NCBI RefSeq assembly: GCF_014651035.1
Contig: NZ_BMWC01000001.1
Location: 1,581,581-1,645,580, forward strand
DNA length: 64,000 bases
From: Streptomyces lomondensis
GTDB taxonomy: Bacteria > Actinomycetota > Actinomycetes > Streptomycetales > Streptomycetaceae
Direction: 5' to 3'
A program made the translations under genes and the position numbers. The notes below the pieces were generated by a model that saw only the letters and a list, made by a program, of their open reading frames with translations, was not told the DNA's origin and ran no database searches. Positions 8,338 through 17,486 of the stretch are shown piece by piece. Each line of letters begins with the position of its first letter. The first letter of the stretch is position 1.

Positions 8338-8844
8338 ATGATCGAAATGAACCGCCCCGTCGCCTCCCTGGTGATCCGGACCGTGCTGCCCGCCGAGGCC
8401 GAGGAGGTCGCCGCGCTGCACCGGCGGGCCCGGGCCACCTACTACCCGGACGGCTTCCCGGACGACGGGGCCGACTGGCGGGCCCGGTGGCGGGAGGCGA
8501 TCGCGCGGCCCGACGGGCGGGTGCTGTGCGCGGTGCGCGACGGCCGCATGGCCGCAATCGCCTCCTTCCGCAGGCCGGAGGGGGGCCCGGCGGGCGTCGT
8601 GGAGCTGTTCCAGTTCCACGTCGACCCGGACCGGTGGCGGTCCGGCATCGGTACGGATCTGCACACCGCCTGCGTGGAGGAGTGGCGCGTCGACGGTGTC
8701 CGGGCGGCCGTGCTCGCCGTGCACGCGGGCAACGAGCGGGCGCGGGGCTTCTACGCCCGGCAGGGCTGGGTGCCCGACCCGGAGCATCCGGCCCGCCCGG
8801 ACGATCATCACCTCCGGCTGCGCTTCACGGTGCCGGGGGAATGA
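8338..8844 (+). CDS. GNAT family N-acetyltransferase
   Basis: A 168-residue GNAT protein. The N-terminal beta strand (ASLVIRTVLPAEAEEVAALH), the core strand VVELFQFHVDP, the acetyl-CoA loop (RWRSGIGTDLHTACVEEW) and the helix NERARGFYARQGW are all present in order. ATG at 8338 is used, but an in-frame ATG nine bases later is an alternative. It lies in a row of co-oriented genes without tight coupling. The substrate is not predictable. Confidence 0.88.
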   Translation: MIEMNRPVASLVIRTVLPAEAEEVAALHRRARATYYPDGFPDDGADWRARWREAIARPDGRVLCAVRDGRMAAIASFRRPEGGPAGVVELFQFHVDPDRWRSGIGTDLHTACVEEWRVDGVRAAVLAVHAGNERARGFYARQGWVPDPEHPARPDDHHLRLRFTVPGE

Positions 8845-8919
8845 ACCGCGCTGCTTGAACGTTCATGCACCCGGCGGAGGGAGTCTCCGTCTCCGTACGA
8901 CCTGGAGAGAGCCGGACAC

Positions 8920-9645
8920 ATGCGCGTCGAGATCTGGAGCGACATCGCCTGCCCCTGGTGCTACGTGGGCAAAGCCCGCTTCGAGAAGGCGCTGCGGGAC
9001 TTCCCGCACCGCGACGAGGTCGAGGTGGTGCACCGCTCCTTCGAGTTGGACCCGGGCCGTGCCAAGGACGACATCCAGCCCGTGATCACGATGCTCACCA
9101 AGAAGTACGGGATGAGCGCCGCGCAGGCCGAGGCCGGTGAGGACAACCTGGGCGCCCAGGCCGCCGCCGAGGGGCTCGACTACCGCACCCGCGGCCGTGA
9201 CCACGGCAGCACCTTCGACATGCACCGCCTGCTCCACTTCGCCAAGGAGCAGGGCCGTCAGGAGCGGCTGCTCGACCTGCTGTACCGGGCCAACTTCGCC
9301 GAGGAGCGCTCCGTTTTCAATGATGATGAGCGCCTGGTGGAGCTGGCCGTGGCCGCCGGGCTGGAGGCGGAGGCCGTCCGTGCGGTGCTCGCCGACCCCG
9401 GCGCCTACGCCGACGACGTACGCGCCGACGAGCGCGAGGCCGCGCGGCTCGGTGCGAGCGGTGTGCCGTTCTTCGTTCTCGACCGCAAGTACGGCGTCTC
9501 CGGCGCCCAGCCCGCCGAGGTCTTCACCCAGGCCCTGATCCAGGCGTACGGCGAGCGCGCGTCCCTGACGATCGTCGACAGCGCAGACGGCGCCGACGGC
9601 GCCGACGCCTGCGGGCCGGACGGCTGCGCGGTGCCCCAGCGCTGA
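8920..9645 (+). CDS. DsbA family oxidoreductase, FrnE-like
   Basis: A 241-residue thioredoxin-fold protein of the 2-hydroxychromene-2-carboxylate isomerase/DsbA (FrnE) group. The active-site CPWC is at residues 12-15 (SDIACPWCYVGKARFEKAL), followed by the helical insertion and the cis-proline loop GASGVPFFVLDRKYGVSGAQ. No signal peptide is present, so it probably acts in the cytoplasm as a disulfide oxidoreductase or isomerase. A second CGPDGC pair close to the C-terminus could form a resolving disulfide, as reported for FrnE of Deinococcus (recalled; inference here). A GGAGAG ribosome-binding site precedes the ATG. Confidence 0.92.
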   Translation: MRVEIWSDIACPWCYVGKARFEKALRDFPHRDEVEVVHRSFELDPGRAKDDIQPVITMLTKKYGMSAAQAEAGEDNLGAQAAAEGLDYRTRGRDHGSTFDMHRLLHFAKEQGRQERLLDLLYRANFAEERSVFNDDERLVELAVAAGLEAEAVRAVLADPGAYADDVRADEREAARLGASGVPFFVLDRKYGVSGAQPAEVFTQALIQAYGERASLTIVDSADGADGADACGPDGCAVPQR

Positions 9646-9741
9646 AACGCCCAGCTCGGGGCGTACGTATAAGCGCTCCTTAGCGACATCACGCAGAAAT
9701 CGGCAATGGACGGGGGGATCCCGGGGCCGCAGAGTGGTCCC

Positions 9742-10794
9742 ATGGAGACCTTCGAGAACCTCGTCCGTGCCGAGTTCGCCCCGAAGCACACCTACCTCAA
9801 CACCGCGAGCAACGGGCTCCTGCCCGCCCGTACCGTCACCGCCCTCGAGCAGGCGGTGCGGATGCGCGCCGACGGCACGCCCCTCGGTCCCCTGTACGAG
9901 AACGTGGAGACCGTCCGCGCCTCCTTCGCCCGGCTGGCCGGCGTGCCGGCCGAGCGCGTCGCGACCGGGGCCTCGGTCGCCGAGTACGGCGGGCTGATCG
10001 CCGCCTCGCTGCCCGCCGGAGCCGAAGTCCTCACGGTGGAGGGCGACTTCGCCTCGCTGGTGAACCCGTTCCACGTGCGCGGCGACCTCAAGGTGCGCGC
10101 CGTGCCCCTGGAGCGGCTCGCCGAGTCCGTCCGGCCCGGCACCGCGCTCGTCGCGGTCAGCACCGCCCAGTCCGCCGACGGCCGGCTCGCCGACCTGCCC
10201 GCGGTGCGCGCGGCCGCCCGGGCGCACGGTGCCCGCACCTACGTCGACGCCTCCCAATCGGCCGGCTGGCTGCCGATGGAGGCCGACGCGGACGACTTCC
10301 TCGCCGCCGTCGGCTTCAAGTGGCTGCTCGGGCCGCACGGGGCCGCGTTCTTCGTCGCCCCGCAGGACTTCGGCGGGCTCACACCGCTGCTCGCCGGGTG
10401 GGCCGCCGGTGAACTCCCCTGGGACAGCTGTTACGGCCCCGTCGAGCAACTCGCCCATTCTGCACGGCGGTTCGACATCAGCCCGTCCCTCTTCACCTAC
10501 GCGGGGCTGCGCGCCTCCCTGGAGCTGATCGAGGAGATCGGCGTCGACGCCGTGCACGCCCACGACGTCGCCCTCGCGGACCGCTTCCGCGCCGGGCTCG
10601 CCGAGCTGGGCCACGAGCCGGTCCCCTCGCCGGGCTCGGCGATCGTGTCCGTGCCGGGGCTCGGCCACCGGCAGGGGGAGCTGAGCCGGGCGGGCATCCA
10701 GGTGTCCGACCGGGCGGGGAATCTGCGGGCCGCGTTCCACCTCTACAACACGGCGGCGGACGTGGACCGACTGCTGGACGTCCTGGCCGCATGA
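9742..10794 (+). CDS. Class V aminotransferase (PLP-dependent)
   Basis: A 350-residue fold-type I PLP enzyme of the cysteine desulfurase/isopenicillin N epimerase-like class V group. Landmarks are the N-terminal YLNTASNGLLP, the cofactor aspartate segment TYVDASQSAGWLPM and the Schiff-base lysine in AVGFKWLLGPHGAAFF. I chose ATG 9742 over an upstream in-frame start 36 bases earlier because family proteins begin near the ETFENLVRAEF segment. The substrate is unknown. The gene ends 5 bp before a strong bidirectional terminator that separates it from the convergent ect operon. Confidence 0.88.
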   Translation: METFENLVRAEFAPKHTYLNTASNGLLPARTVTALEQAVRMRADGTPLGPLYENVETVRASFARLAGVPAERVATGASVAEYGGLIAASLPAGAEVLTVEGDFASLVNPFHVRGDLKVRAVPLERLAESVRPGTALVAVSTAQSADGRLADLPAVRAAARAHGARTYVDASQSAGWLPMEADADDFLAAVGFKWLLGPHGAAFFVAPQDFGGLTPLLAGWAAGELPWDSCYGPVEQLAHSARRFDISPSLFTYAGLRASLELIEEIGVDAVHAHDVALADRFRAGLAELGHEPVPSPGSAIVSVPGLGHRQGELSRAGIQVSDRAGNLRAAFHLYNTAADVDRLLDVLAA

Positions 10795-10799
10795 CACAA

Positions 10800-10841
10800 C
10801 CGGGTGGGGCCTCCCGTCCCACACGAGGAGGCCCCACCCGG
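10800..10841. terminator. Bidirectional terminator between the aminotransferase gene and ectD
   Basis: Perfect 15-bp inverted repeat: arm CCGGGTGGGGCCTCC at 10800-10814, 12-nt loop, arm GGAGGCCCCACCCGG at 10827-10841. It lies between two convergent genes, so it can terminate both transcripts. Confidence 0.92.
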
Positions 10842-10878
10842 CAGCTGTGTCACACGGTCACTTCACCGGCGAGAACGG

Positions 10879-11787
10879 TCACCGCACCGGCGTGAAGTCC
10901 CGCGCCCCGATGAACTCCGGTCGCCGCACCGGCGCCGCGAACGGTTCCACCGCCGGGTTCTCCACGCTGTTGAACACGATGAACACGTTGCTGCGCGGGA
11001 ACGGCGTGATGTTGTCGCCGGAGCCGTGCATGCAGTTGCAGTCGAACCAGGTCGCCGAACCGGCCCGGCCCGTGAACAACTTGATGCCGTGCTGCGAGGC
11101 CAGCTGGGTCAGCGCCTCGTCGGACGGCGTGCCCGCGTCCTGCATCTGCAGCGACTTCTTGTAGTTGTCCTTCGGCGTGGCCCCCGCGCACCCGAGGAAC
11201 GTCTTGTGCGACCCCGGCATGATCATGAGCCCGCCGTTGGTGTCGTAGTTCTCGGTCAGCGCGATCGAGACCGACACCGTGCGCATCCGCGGCAGACCGT
11301 CCTCGGCGTGCCACGTCTCGAAGTCCGAGTGCCAGTAGAAGCCACTCGCCCCGAAGCCCGGCTTGACGTTGATCCGCGACTGGTGGACGTACACGTCCGA
11401 GCCGAGGATCTGCCGGGCCCGGCCGACGACCCGCTCGTCGCGCACCAGCTCGGCGAACACCTCGCTGATCTTGTGCACCTCGAAGACCGAGCGGATCTCC
11501 TTGGACATCGGCTCGACGATCGACCGCTCGTCGGCACGGATGTCCGGGTCGTTCACCAGCCGGTTCAGCTCGTTGCGGTAGACGGCGACCTCGTCGTCCG
11601 TGATGAGCTGGTCGATGGCGAGGAAGCCGTCGCGCTCGTAGGACAGCAGGTCGGCCGGATCGATCGGGCCGGGCGCGTCCGGCGCGCCCCAGACGACCGG
11701 ATCCTGACGCGGGGTCAGCACCTCGGTGGCGCCGCGACTGGGATAGAGGTCGGGGAGACCGGTGGTGGTGTCGGTGATGGTCGTCAT
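10879..11787 (-). CDS. ectD: Ectoine 5-hydroxylase (Fe(II)/2-oxoglutarate dioxygenase)
   Basis: Converts ectoine to 5-hydroxyectoine using O2, Fe(II) and 2-oxoglutarate. The 302-residue product belongs to the PhyH superfamily. The iron-binding facial triad is visible as H153 and D155 (YWHSDFETWH) and H254 (NCMHGSGDN), and the EctD signature region around residues 140-170 is conserved. It is the last gene of ectABCD, only 7 bp after ectC, and is followed by a strong terminator. The product is cytoplasmic and adds heat/desiccation protection to ectoine-based osmoprotection. Confidence 0.97.
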   Translation of the reverse strand: MTTITDTTTGLPDLYPSRGATEVLTPRQDPVVWGAPDAPGPIDPADLLSYERDGFLAIDQLITDDEVAVYRNELNRLVNDPDIRADERSIVEPMSKEIRSVFEVHKISEVFAELVRDERVVGRARQILGSDVYVHQSRINVKPGFGASGFYWHSDFETWHAEDGLPRMRTVSVSIALTENYDTNGGLMIMPGSHKTFLGCAGATPKDNYKKSLQMQDAGTPSDEALTQLASQHGIKLFTGRAGSATWFDCNCMHGSGDNITPFPRSNVFIVFNSVENPAVEPFAAPVRRPEFIGARDFTPVR

Positions 11788-11794
11788 GGAAACG

Positions 11795-12193
11795 TCACAC
11801 CTCCTCGGTGAGCAGCGGGTATACGCCGTTCTCGTCGTGGTCCTCCCGTCCGGTCACGGGCGGGTTGAACACGCAGAGGCAGCGGAAGTCCTGCTTGACC
11901 CGCAGCGTGTGCCTCTCGTGCCCGTCCAGGAGGTACATGGTGCCGGGCGTGATGGTGTACTTCTGCCCGGTCTCGTGGTCGGTCAGCTCGGCCTCGCCCT
12001 CCACGCAGACGACGGCCTCGACGTGGTTCGCGTACCACATCGACGTCTCCGTACCCGCGTACAGGACCGTCTCGTGCAGGGAGAAGCCCACCTTCTCCTT
12101 GGCGAGGACGATGCGTTTGCTCTCCCACGTGCCGGACGCGGCCTTCACGTGCCGGTCGGTGCCTTCGATCTCCTTGAACGAACGGACAATCAC
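11795..12193 (-). CDS. ectC: L-ectoine synthase
   Basis: Closes the ring of N-gamma-acetyl-L-2,4-diaminobutyrate to give ectoine. The 132-residue cupin begins with the characteristic [18 protein letters not shown]. The beta-barrel metal-site region [19 protein letters not shown] is present. It is the usual length for EctC. It lies 42 bp after ectB and 7 bp before ectD in the operon. Confidence 0.98.
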   Translation of the reverse strand: MIVRSFKEIEGTDRHVKAASGTWESKRIVLAKEKVGFSLHETVLYAGTETSMWYANHVEAVVCVEGEAELTDHETGQKYTITPGTMYLLDGHERHTLRVKQDFRCLCVFNPPVTGREDHDENGVYPLLTEEV

Positions 12194-12235
12194 GGTGCTG
12201 CGATGCCTCCTAGATGGGTGGTGCCGGTCGGTCGG

Positions 12236-13507
12236 TCAGGCGGTCTCGCGGACGGCGCGGGCCAGCGTGGTCAGCCCCTCGTCCAGTTCCTCGGGCGTGA
12301 TGGTGAGGGCGGGGAGCAGCTTCACGACCTCGCTCTCCGGGCCGGACGTCTCGATGAGCAGCCCGAGTTCGAAGGCGCGCTTGGCGATCTTGCTCGCGCG
12401 GGCCTTGTCGTGGAACTCCATGCCCCACACCAGGCCGCGGCCCCGGTACTCCTTCACGTCGGCCAGGTTCTCCTCCGTGATGGAGATCAGCGCCTGCTCG
12501 ACCTGCTCGCCGCGCTTGCGGGTCTGCTTCTCCATCGCGGAGCCGTCCGCCCAGTACGTCTCCAGGGCCGCGGCGGCCGTGACGAAGGCGGGGTTGTTGC
12601 CGCGGAAGGTGCCGTTGTGCTCGCCGGGCTCCCAGACGTCGAGCTCGGGCTTGAACAGGCAGAGCGACATGGGCAGGCCGTAGCCGCTGATCGACTTGGA
12701 GACGGTGACGATGTCCGGCGTGATGCCGGCCTCCTCGAAGGAGAAGAACGCGCCGGTACGGCCGCAGCCCATCTGGATGTCGTCGACGATCAGCAGCATG
12801 TCCTGCCGCTCGCACAGCTCGGCCAGGGCGCGCAGCCACTCGGGCCGGGCCACGTTGATGCCGCCCTCGCCCTGCACGGTCTCGACGATCACGGCGGCCG
12901 GCTTGTTCAGGCCGGAGCCCTGGTCCTCCAGGATCCGCTCGAACCACAGGAAGTCCGGGACCTGGCCGTCGAAGTAGTTGTCGAACGGCATCGGCGTGCC
13001 GTGCACCAGCGGGATGCCGGCGCCGGCCCGCTTGAAGGCGTTGCCGGTCACGGCCAGCGAGCCCAGCGACATGCCGTGGAAGGCGTTGGTGAAGGACACG
13101 ATCGCCTCGCGCCCCTTCACCTTGCGCGCCAGCTTCAGCGCGGACTCCACGGCGTTGGTGCCGGTCGGGCCCGGGAACATGACCTTGTACGGCAGGTCAC
13201 GCGGGCGCAGCAGCAGGTTCTGGAAGGTCTCCAGGAACGTGCGCTTGGCGGTGGTCGACATGTCGAGCCCGTGCGTGACGCCGTCCCGCTCCAGGTAGTC
13301 GATCAGCGCGCGTTTCAGGACGGGGTTGTTGTGCCCGTAGTTCAGTGACCCCGCTCCGGCGAAGAAGTCGAGGTACTCATGGCCGTCCTCGTCGTACATG
13401 CGGCTGCCCACCGCACGGTCGAAGACGGTGGGCCAGCCGCGGCAGTAGCTGCGCACTTCGGACTCAAGGGTCTCGAAGACACTCAGGTCGGGCTGGGTGA
13501 TGGTCAC
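12236..13507 (-). CDS. ectB: Diaminobutyrate-2-oxoglutarate transaminase
   Basis: Makes L-2,4-diaminobutyrate from aspartate-beta-semialdehyde and glutamate, the first ectoine step. The 423-residue class III PLP aminotransferase has the cofactor aspartate in LLIVDDIQMGCGRTG and the Schiff-base lysine in VTVSKSISGYGLPM. The YCRGWPTVFDRAVGS N-terminus is typical of EctB. It is the second gene of ectABCD, 64 bp downstream of ectA. Confidence 0.98.
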   Translation of the reverse strand: MTITQPDLSVFETLESEVRSYCRGWPTVFDRAVGSRMYDEDGHEYLDFFAGAGSLNYGHNNPVLKRALIDYLERDGVTHGLDMSTTAKRTFLETFQNLLLRPRDLPYKVMFPGPTGTNAVESALKLARKVKGREAIVSFTNAFHGMSLGSLAVTGNAFKRAGAGIPLVHGTPMPFDNYFDGQVPDFLWFERILEDQGSGLNKPAAVIVETVQGEGGINVARPEWLRALAELCERQDMLLIVDDIQMGCGRTGAFFSFEEAGITPDIVTVSKSISGYGLPMSLCLFKPELDVWEPGEHNGTFRGNNPAFVTAAAALETYWADGSAMEKQTRKRGEQVEQALISITEENLADVKEYRGRGLVWGMEFHDKARASKIAKRAFELGLLIETSGPESEVVKLLPALTITPEELDEGLTTLARAVRETA

Positions 13508-13571
13508 GACGAATCGCTCCTCGGTACGTGGGGGAAGTCTGCGAAGTCTGCGGGGAGTCGGGGGGGAAGTC

Positions 13572-14078
13572 TCAGTGGGGCAGCGGGCCGATGCGGTACA
13601 GGACCTCGGGGTCGTGCGGCCCGTCGGGGAACAGGCCCGTGTCGAACAGCACCTCGCGCTCCAGCCGGGCGCCGTGACGCTCGGCGAAGGACGTGAACAG
13701 GCGCTCCGAGGCGGTGTTGCCCGGAGTGATGGTGGTCTCCACCGTCGTCACCCCGCGCTCGGCGACGGTCCGCGCGACCAGACCGTCGAGCAGCGCGGCT
13801 GCCAGCCCGCGCCCGCGGTGGGCCTCGTCCACCGCCACCTGCCAGACCAGCAGGGTGCGCGGGCTGTCCGGCCGCACGTACCCGGTGATGAAGCCCATCG
13901 GCTCGCCGTGCTCGTCACGCGCTACGGCCGACGTGGCCGCGAAGTCGCGGCACCACAGCAGATAGCTGTAGGACGAGTTCAGGTCGAGAACCTTCGAGTC
14001 CTTCGCCATCCGCCACAGTGCGGCTCCGTCAGCCACCGTGGGGCGGTCGATTTGCGGATCTGCTTGTACGGCAGTCAT
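13572..14078 (-). CDS. ectA: L-2,4-diaminobutyrate N-acetyltransferase
   Basis: Acetylates the gamma-amino group of diaminobutyrate with acetyl-CoA, the second ectoine step. The 168-residue GNAT protein contains DLNSSYSYLLWCRDFAATS, highly typical of EctA, and the acetyl-CoA loop VDEAHRGRGLAAALLDGL. I chose ATG 14078 because it gives the normal EctA length; the frame stays open upstream but only through promoter DNA. It is the first gene of ectABCD, preceded by about 340 bp of non-coding sequence with regulatory-looking repeats. Confidence 0.97.
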   Translation of the reverse strand: MTAVQADPQIDRPTVADGAALWRMAKDSKVLDLNSSYSYLLWCRDFAATSAVARDEHGEPMGFITGYVRPDSPRTLLVWQVAVDEAHRGRGLAAALLDGLVARTVAERGVTTVETTITPGNTASERLFTSFAERHGARLEREVLFDTGLFPDGPHDPEVLYRIGPLPH

Positions 14079-14417
14079 GCGAATTGAACTTACCCAGCGA
14101 AATTCAAAATTGCATCGCCGGTTGGGGTTACGTATGAGCGTGGTCTGTGTTATCGCGCGGGCGCGAGGGTGAAGGTGGGGCGGCGGAGAAATGCCCGATC
14201 TTGTCCGGGTAATACCGGGCAAAATGGTCACAGTGTGTAACGCGTCACAGCCGTGTAACCCCCACGAGATCCCCCCGAATTACCCCGCCGAGTGTCCTCA
14301 AAATCTGCGCGTTTAGGACGGAGAAAAGCGGGCAGAAGAATACGGGAAGCTGTTCTTGAAAGAATTCCTAATTGTGTGCCAGCTTACATATGGGACAGTC
14401 CGGAAAGCACCTGGAAT
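14079..14417. promoter_or_regulatory. ect promoter region
   Basis: Gap of 339 bp, locally AT-richer than its surroundings, that must contain the ectABCD promoter. On the minus strand a TAAGTT hexamer, fitting a TAnnnT -10 element, ends eight bases before the ectA ATG, with ATGCAA 17 bp upstream as a weak -35. This would give an almost leaderless transcript. A duplicated dyad lies at 14227-14259. No convincing gene is visible in the gap. Confidence 0.5.
14227..14259. promoter_or_regulatory. Duplicated GTCAC...GTAAC dyad upstream of ectA (GlnR/AfsQ1-like)
   Basis: Two adjacent near-palindromic elements: GTCAC-N5-GTAAC at 14227-14241 and GTCAC-N6-GTAAC at 14244-14259. The second matches the GTnAC-N6-GTnAC pattern given for AfsQ1 and half of the GlnR pattern. 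GlnR has been reported, as I recall, to repress ectABCD in S. coelicolor, which supports the assignment. The first copy has a spacer one base short. Confidence 0.5.
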
Positions 14418-14954
14418 TCAGACACCGGTCACTCCGTCGATACGTTCCCGCAGGAGATCGGCGTGACCGTTGTGCCGCGCGTACTCCTCGATCATGTGAA
14501 TGAGCACCCAGCGCAGACTGACCTCCATCCCGGGCACCGGCCCCCCGGCGACCCGCCCGACGTGCTCCAGCGGCAGCCCGGCGCACAGCTCCCGCCCCCG
14601 GGCGATCTCCCGCCGCCAGATCCCGAGCGCCTCGTCGAGCCCCCGGCCGGGATCCAGCGCGTAGCCGCTCTCGTCGTCGAACACGGGCGGCACGTCGAGG
14701 CCGCCGGCCACCCGCTGGAACCAGTTCCGCTCGACCTCGGCGAGATGCTGCACCAGCCCGAGCAGCGTCAGCGACGACGGCGGGGCCGACGGGGTCCGCA
14801 CCTGCGCGTCGTCCAGCCCGGCACACTTCAGCCCCAGCGTGGCCCGGTGGAAGTCGAGCCAGCTCTCGAGCATGGCCCGCTCGTCGCCGGTGAGGCGGGG
14901 GACCGGGCGGCCGTCGGGGAGGGCGGCGGTGTCGGAAGGCGTGTCGGTGGTCAT
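14418..14954 (-). CDS. DinB/DUF664 family protein (putative mycothiol-dependent enzyme)
   Basis: A 178-residue four-helix DinB-like protein. The three metal-ligand histidines typical of the family are visible: one in [12 protein letters not shown] (about residue 69) and two in the [18 protein letters not shown] helix (about residues 153-165). Members in actinobacteria include mycothiol-dependent maleylpyruvate isomerase-like and S-transferase enzymes, so a thiol-transfer role is possible but unproven. It ends about 340 bp upstream of ectA on the same strand with no sign of coupling to the ect operon. Confidence 0.87.
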   Translation of the reverse strand: MTTDTPSDTAALPDGRPVPRLTGDERAMLESWLDFHRATLGLKCAGLDDAQVRTPSAPPSSLTLLGLVQHLAEVERNWFQRVAGGLDVPPVFDDESGYALDPGRGLDEALGIWRREIARGRELCAGLPLEHVGRVAGGPVPGMEVSLRWVLIHMIEEYARHNGHADLLRERIDGVTGV

Positions 14955-15029
14955 GCGGGGAGCATGGCACGGGTCAGAGGCGTCGCCGTGTGCTTCCCTT
15001 CGCCGACCGGCGTCATCCAGCCGCGGCGG

Positions 15030-16151
15030 CTACCGCCACGCTGCCTCGGCGGCTCGCAGTGCCCCCTCCACATCCACCGACAGCCCCTTCTCGGAGAGCG
15101 CGACCCCCAGCGCCGCGAGACTGGCCCGCACGGCCCCCGGCGTCGCATCGGCCCCGTAGTGGTTGACCCGGATCATCTCCTTGGCCAACGCACCCCCGCC
15201 GGCGGCGACCGGCACCGCCGGATCCGCCTCCAGCGCCCGCGCCACCAGCTCCGACGCCACCACCCCGGCCGGCGCCCGCAGCGTCGTGGCGACCGGCGCC
15301 GCGTCCCGGGCCTCTTCCACAAACGGCTCAAGACCGCCCCCGAGCGCGACCGCCCCGGCCCGCGCGGCCGCGGCGGCGGAGGCGTGCCGCGCCATCACCG
15401 CGTCGAGACCCACCGCCTCGATCCGCTCCACACACGCCTCCAGCGCCAGCATCTCCAGCTGCGCGGGCGCGTGCAGCAGCGCCCTGCGGCCGCCGTCGAT
15501 CCACCGCTCCTTCCAGTCGAGGAGCGACAGATACGACCGGCGCGGCGCCTTCGGGTTCGCCGCCATCCGGGCCCAGGCCCGCTCGCTCACCGACACCGCC
15601 GACACCCCGGCCGGACCGCCCATCGCCTTCTGCGCCCCGATCACGCACAGGTCCACGCCCCACGCGTCCGGCAGCACCGGCTCGGCGCCGATCGACGCCA
15701 CCGCGTCCAGGTAGAACAGCGCCCCGTGCGCCCGCACCACCTCGCCGATCTCCGCCACCGGGTTGGTGTTGCCGGTCGCCGCCTCCGCGTGCACCAGGGA
15801 CACGAAGTCGATCTCCGGGTGCTCGGCGAAGGCCTGCCGGATCTGCTCGGCCGTCACCGCCGTGTGGAAGGGCACCGCCAGGTCGACCACCGTGGCACCG
15901 CAGTCCCGCAGCCAGTCGCCGAAGGTCTGCCCGTACGGCCCCGTGATGACGTTCAGCGCCGTCGTGCCCGGACCGGCCGTGGCGCGGATCGCGCCCTCCA
16001 GCGGCAGCAGCGCCTCGCCCTGCATGATCACGACGTCCTGCTCGGTGCTCAGCAGCCGCGCCACACGGTCCTCGATCGCGGCGAAGCGGTCCGCGCCGAG
16101 CGGGGCCAGGTCCAGAAACGGATGCGTCACGGCAATGCTCTCTTCACTCAC
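15030..16151 (-). CDS. Class V aminotransferase (alanine-glyoxylate/serine-pyruvate type)
   Basis: A 373-residue PLP enzyme. Landmarks are the N-terminal TGPYGQTFGDWLRDCGA, the cofactor aspartate in GALFYLDAVASIGAEP and the Schiff-base lysine in DLCVIGAQKAMGGPAGVSAV, as in the alanine-glyoxylate/(S)-ureidoglycine aminotransferase group. No purine-degradation genes are adjacent, so the substrate is open. It is divergent from the amidohydrolase gene across about 110 bp; the pair may be functionally linked (inference). Confidence 0.88.
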   Translation of the reverse strand: MSEESIAVTHPFLDLAPLGADRFAAIEDRVARLLSTEQDVVIMQGEALLPLEGAIRATAGPGTTALNVITGPYGQTFGDWLRDCGATVVDLAVPFHTAVTAEQIRQAFAEHPEIDFVSLVHAEAATGNTNPVAEIGEVVRAHGALFYLDAVASIGAEPVLPDAWGVDLCVIGAQKAMGGPAGVSAVSVSERAWARMAANPKAPRRSYLSLLDWKERWIDGGRRALLHAPAQLEMLALEACVERIEAVGLDAVMARHASAAAAARAGAVALGGGLEPFVEEARDAAPVATTLRAPAGVVASELVARALEADPAVPVAAGGGALAKEMIRVNHYGADATPGAVRASLAALGVALSEKGLSVDVEGALRAAEAAWR

Positions 16152-16261
16152 AGGTTCGACGGCATCGAGGGTAACCGGCGGTCATCGCCCCCCTGCGCGG
16201 CGGAGCCCGCGGACACCGGGCCCCTTCAGGCCGCGCCTGTCGGCTCACTAAGGTGCGTGAC

Positions 16262-17353
16262 ATGAGCGATCACGCGGTGCTGCACGTGAGGGGACGGGTG
16301 CTCGTCGGGCCCGAGGACGTCCGGGACGAACTGTGGGTGGTCGACGGCCGCGTCTCCTACGACCGTCCCGCCGGCGCCCGCGACATCCGCACCGTCGAGG
16401 GCTGGGCCCTGCCCGGCCTCGTCGACGCGCACTGCCACGTGGGGCTCGACCGGCACGGCGCGGTCCCGCAGGACGTCGCCGAGAAGCAGGCGCTGACCGA
16501 CCGGGACGCGGGCACGCTGCTGATCCGCGACGCGGGCTCGCCCTCCGACACCCGCTGGGTCGACGACCGCGACGACCTGCCGAAGATCATCCGCGCCGGC
16601 CGGCACATCGCCCGCACCCGCCGCTACATCCGCAACTACGCCTGGGAGATCGAGCCCGAGGACCTGGTCGCCTACGTCGCCCAGGAGGCCCGGCGCGGCG
16701 ACGGCTGGGTGAAGCTGGTCGGCGACTGGATCGACCGCGACCTCGGCGACCTGTCGGCCTGCTGGCCCCGCGGGGCGGTGGAAGCGGCGATCGCCGAGGC
16801 GCACCGGCTGGGCGCCCGGGTCACCGCGCACTGCTTCGCCGAGGACTCCCTCCAGGACCTCGTCGAGGCGGGCATCGACTGCATCGAACACGCCACGGGC
16901 CTGACCGAGGACCTGATCCCGCTGTTCGCCGAGCGGGGCGTCGCCATCGTCCCGACCCTGGTCAACATCGCGACCTTCCCGCGGCTCGCCGACGGCGGCG
17001 AGAGCAGGTTCCCGCGCTGGTCGGCCCATATGCGGCGGCTCCACGAACGCCGCTACGACACCGTCCGCAACGCCTACGACGCCGGGATCCCCGTCTTCGT
17101 CGGCACCGACGCCGGCGGCGGCCTCGCCCACGGCCTGGCGGCGGCCGAGGTCGCCGAACTGGTCACCGCCGGCATCCCGCCCGTCGAGGCCCTGGCGGCG
17201 GGCACCTGGCGCGCCCGCACCTGGCTCGGCCGGCCCGGCCTGGACGAGGGCGCCCCGGCCGACCTGGTCGTCTACGACGAGGACCCGCGCACCGACGTAC
17301 GCGTCCTGGCGTCGCCGCGCCGGGTGGTGCTGAACGGGCGCGTGGTCGGGTAA
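16262..17353 (+). CDS. Metal-dependent amidohydrolase
   Basis: A 363-residue member of the amidohydrolase superfamily (imidazolonepropionase/prolidase-like branch). The metal-binding elements are visible in order: HCH in GLVDAHCHVGLDRHG, a candidate carbamylated lysine in DGWVKLVGDW, histidines in VTAHCFAEDS and CIEHATGLTED, and the aspartate in VFVGTDAGGGLAHG. The ATG at 16262 has AAGG eight bases upstream; a GTG nine bases earlier is less likely. The substrate is unknown; this branch acts on cyclic amides, dipeptides or phosphotriesters. It is cytoplasmic and divergent from the class V aminotransferase. Confidence 0.9.
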   Translation: MSDHAVLHVRGRVLVGPEDVRDELWVVDGRVSYDRPAGARDIRTVEGWALPGLVDAHCHVGLDRHGAVPQDVAEKQALTDRDAGTLLIRDAGSPSDTRWVDDRDDLPKIIRAGRHIARTRRYIRNYAWEIEPEDLVAYVAQEARRGDGWVKLVGDWIDRDLGDLSACWPRGAVEAAIAEAHRLGARVTAHCFAEDSLQDLVEAGIDCIEHATGLTEDLIPLFAERGVAIVPTLVNIATFPRLADGGESRFPRWSAHMRRLHERRYDTVRNAYDAGIPVFVGTDAGGGLAHGLAAAEVAELVTAGIPPVEALAAGTWRARTWLGRPGLDEGAPADLVVYDEDPRTDVRVLASPRRVVLNGRVVG

Positions 17354-17486
17354 CCGCGGGGAACGTCGTCCCGGCACGCCGCCGGAGCTGACCTCCGGGC
17401 CCCAGGTCCCCGGATGGCAGGGCACGGAGACCTCTGGAAGCGTGGAACGCGGAAGGGGGGCGGACTCTGCCGGGCGGGAGGTCCCC

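Noticed and set aside
5139..8438. A minus-strand open frame of 1099 codons spanning IclR, aldehyde dehydrogenase and DUF1349.
   Set aside because: Only its last 257 codons (IclR) have family similarity and a ribosome-binding site. The rest is antisense to two well-supported genes and reflects third-position GC bias.
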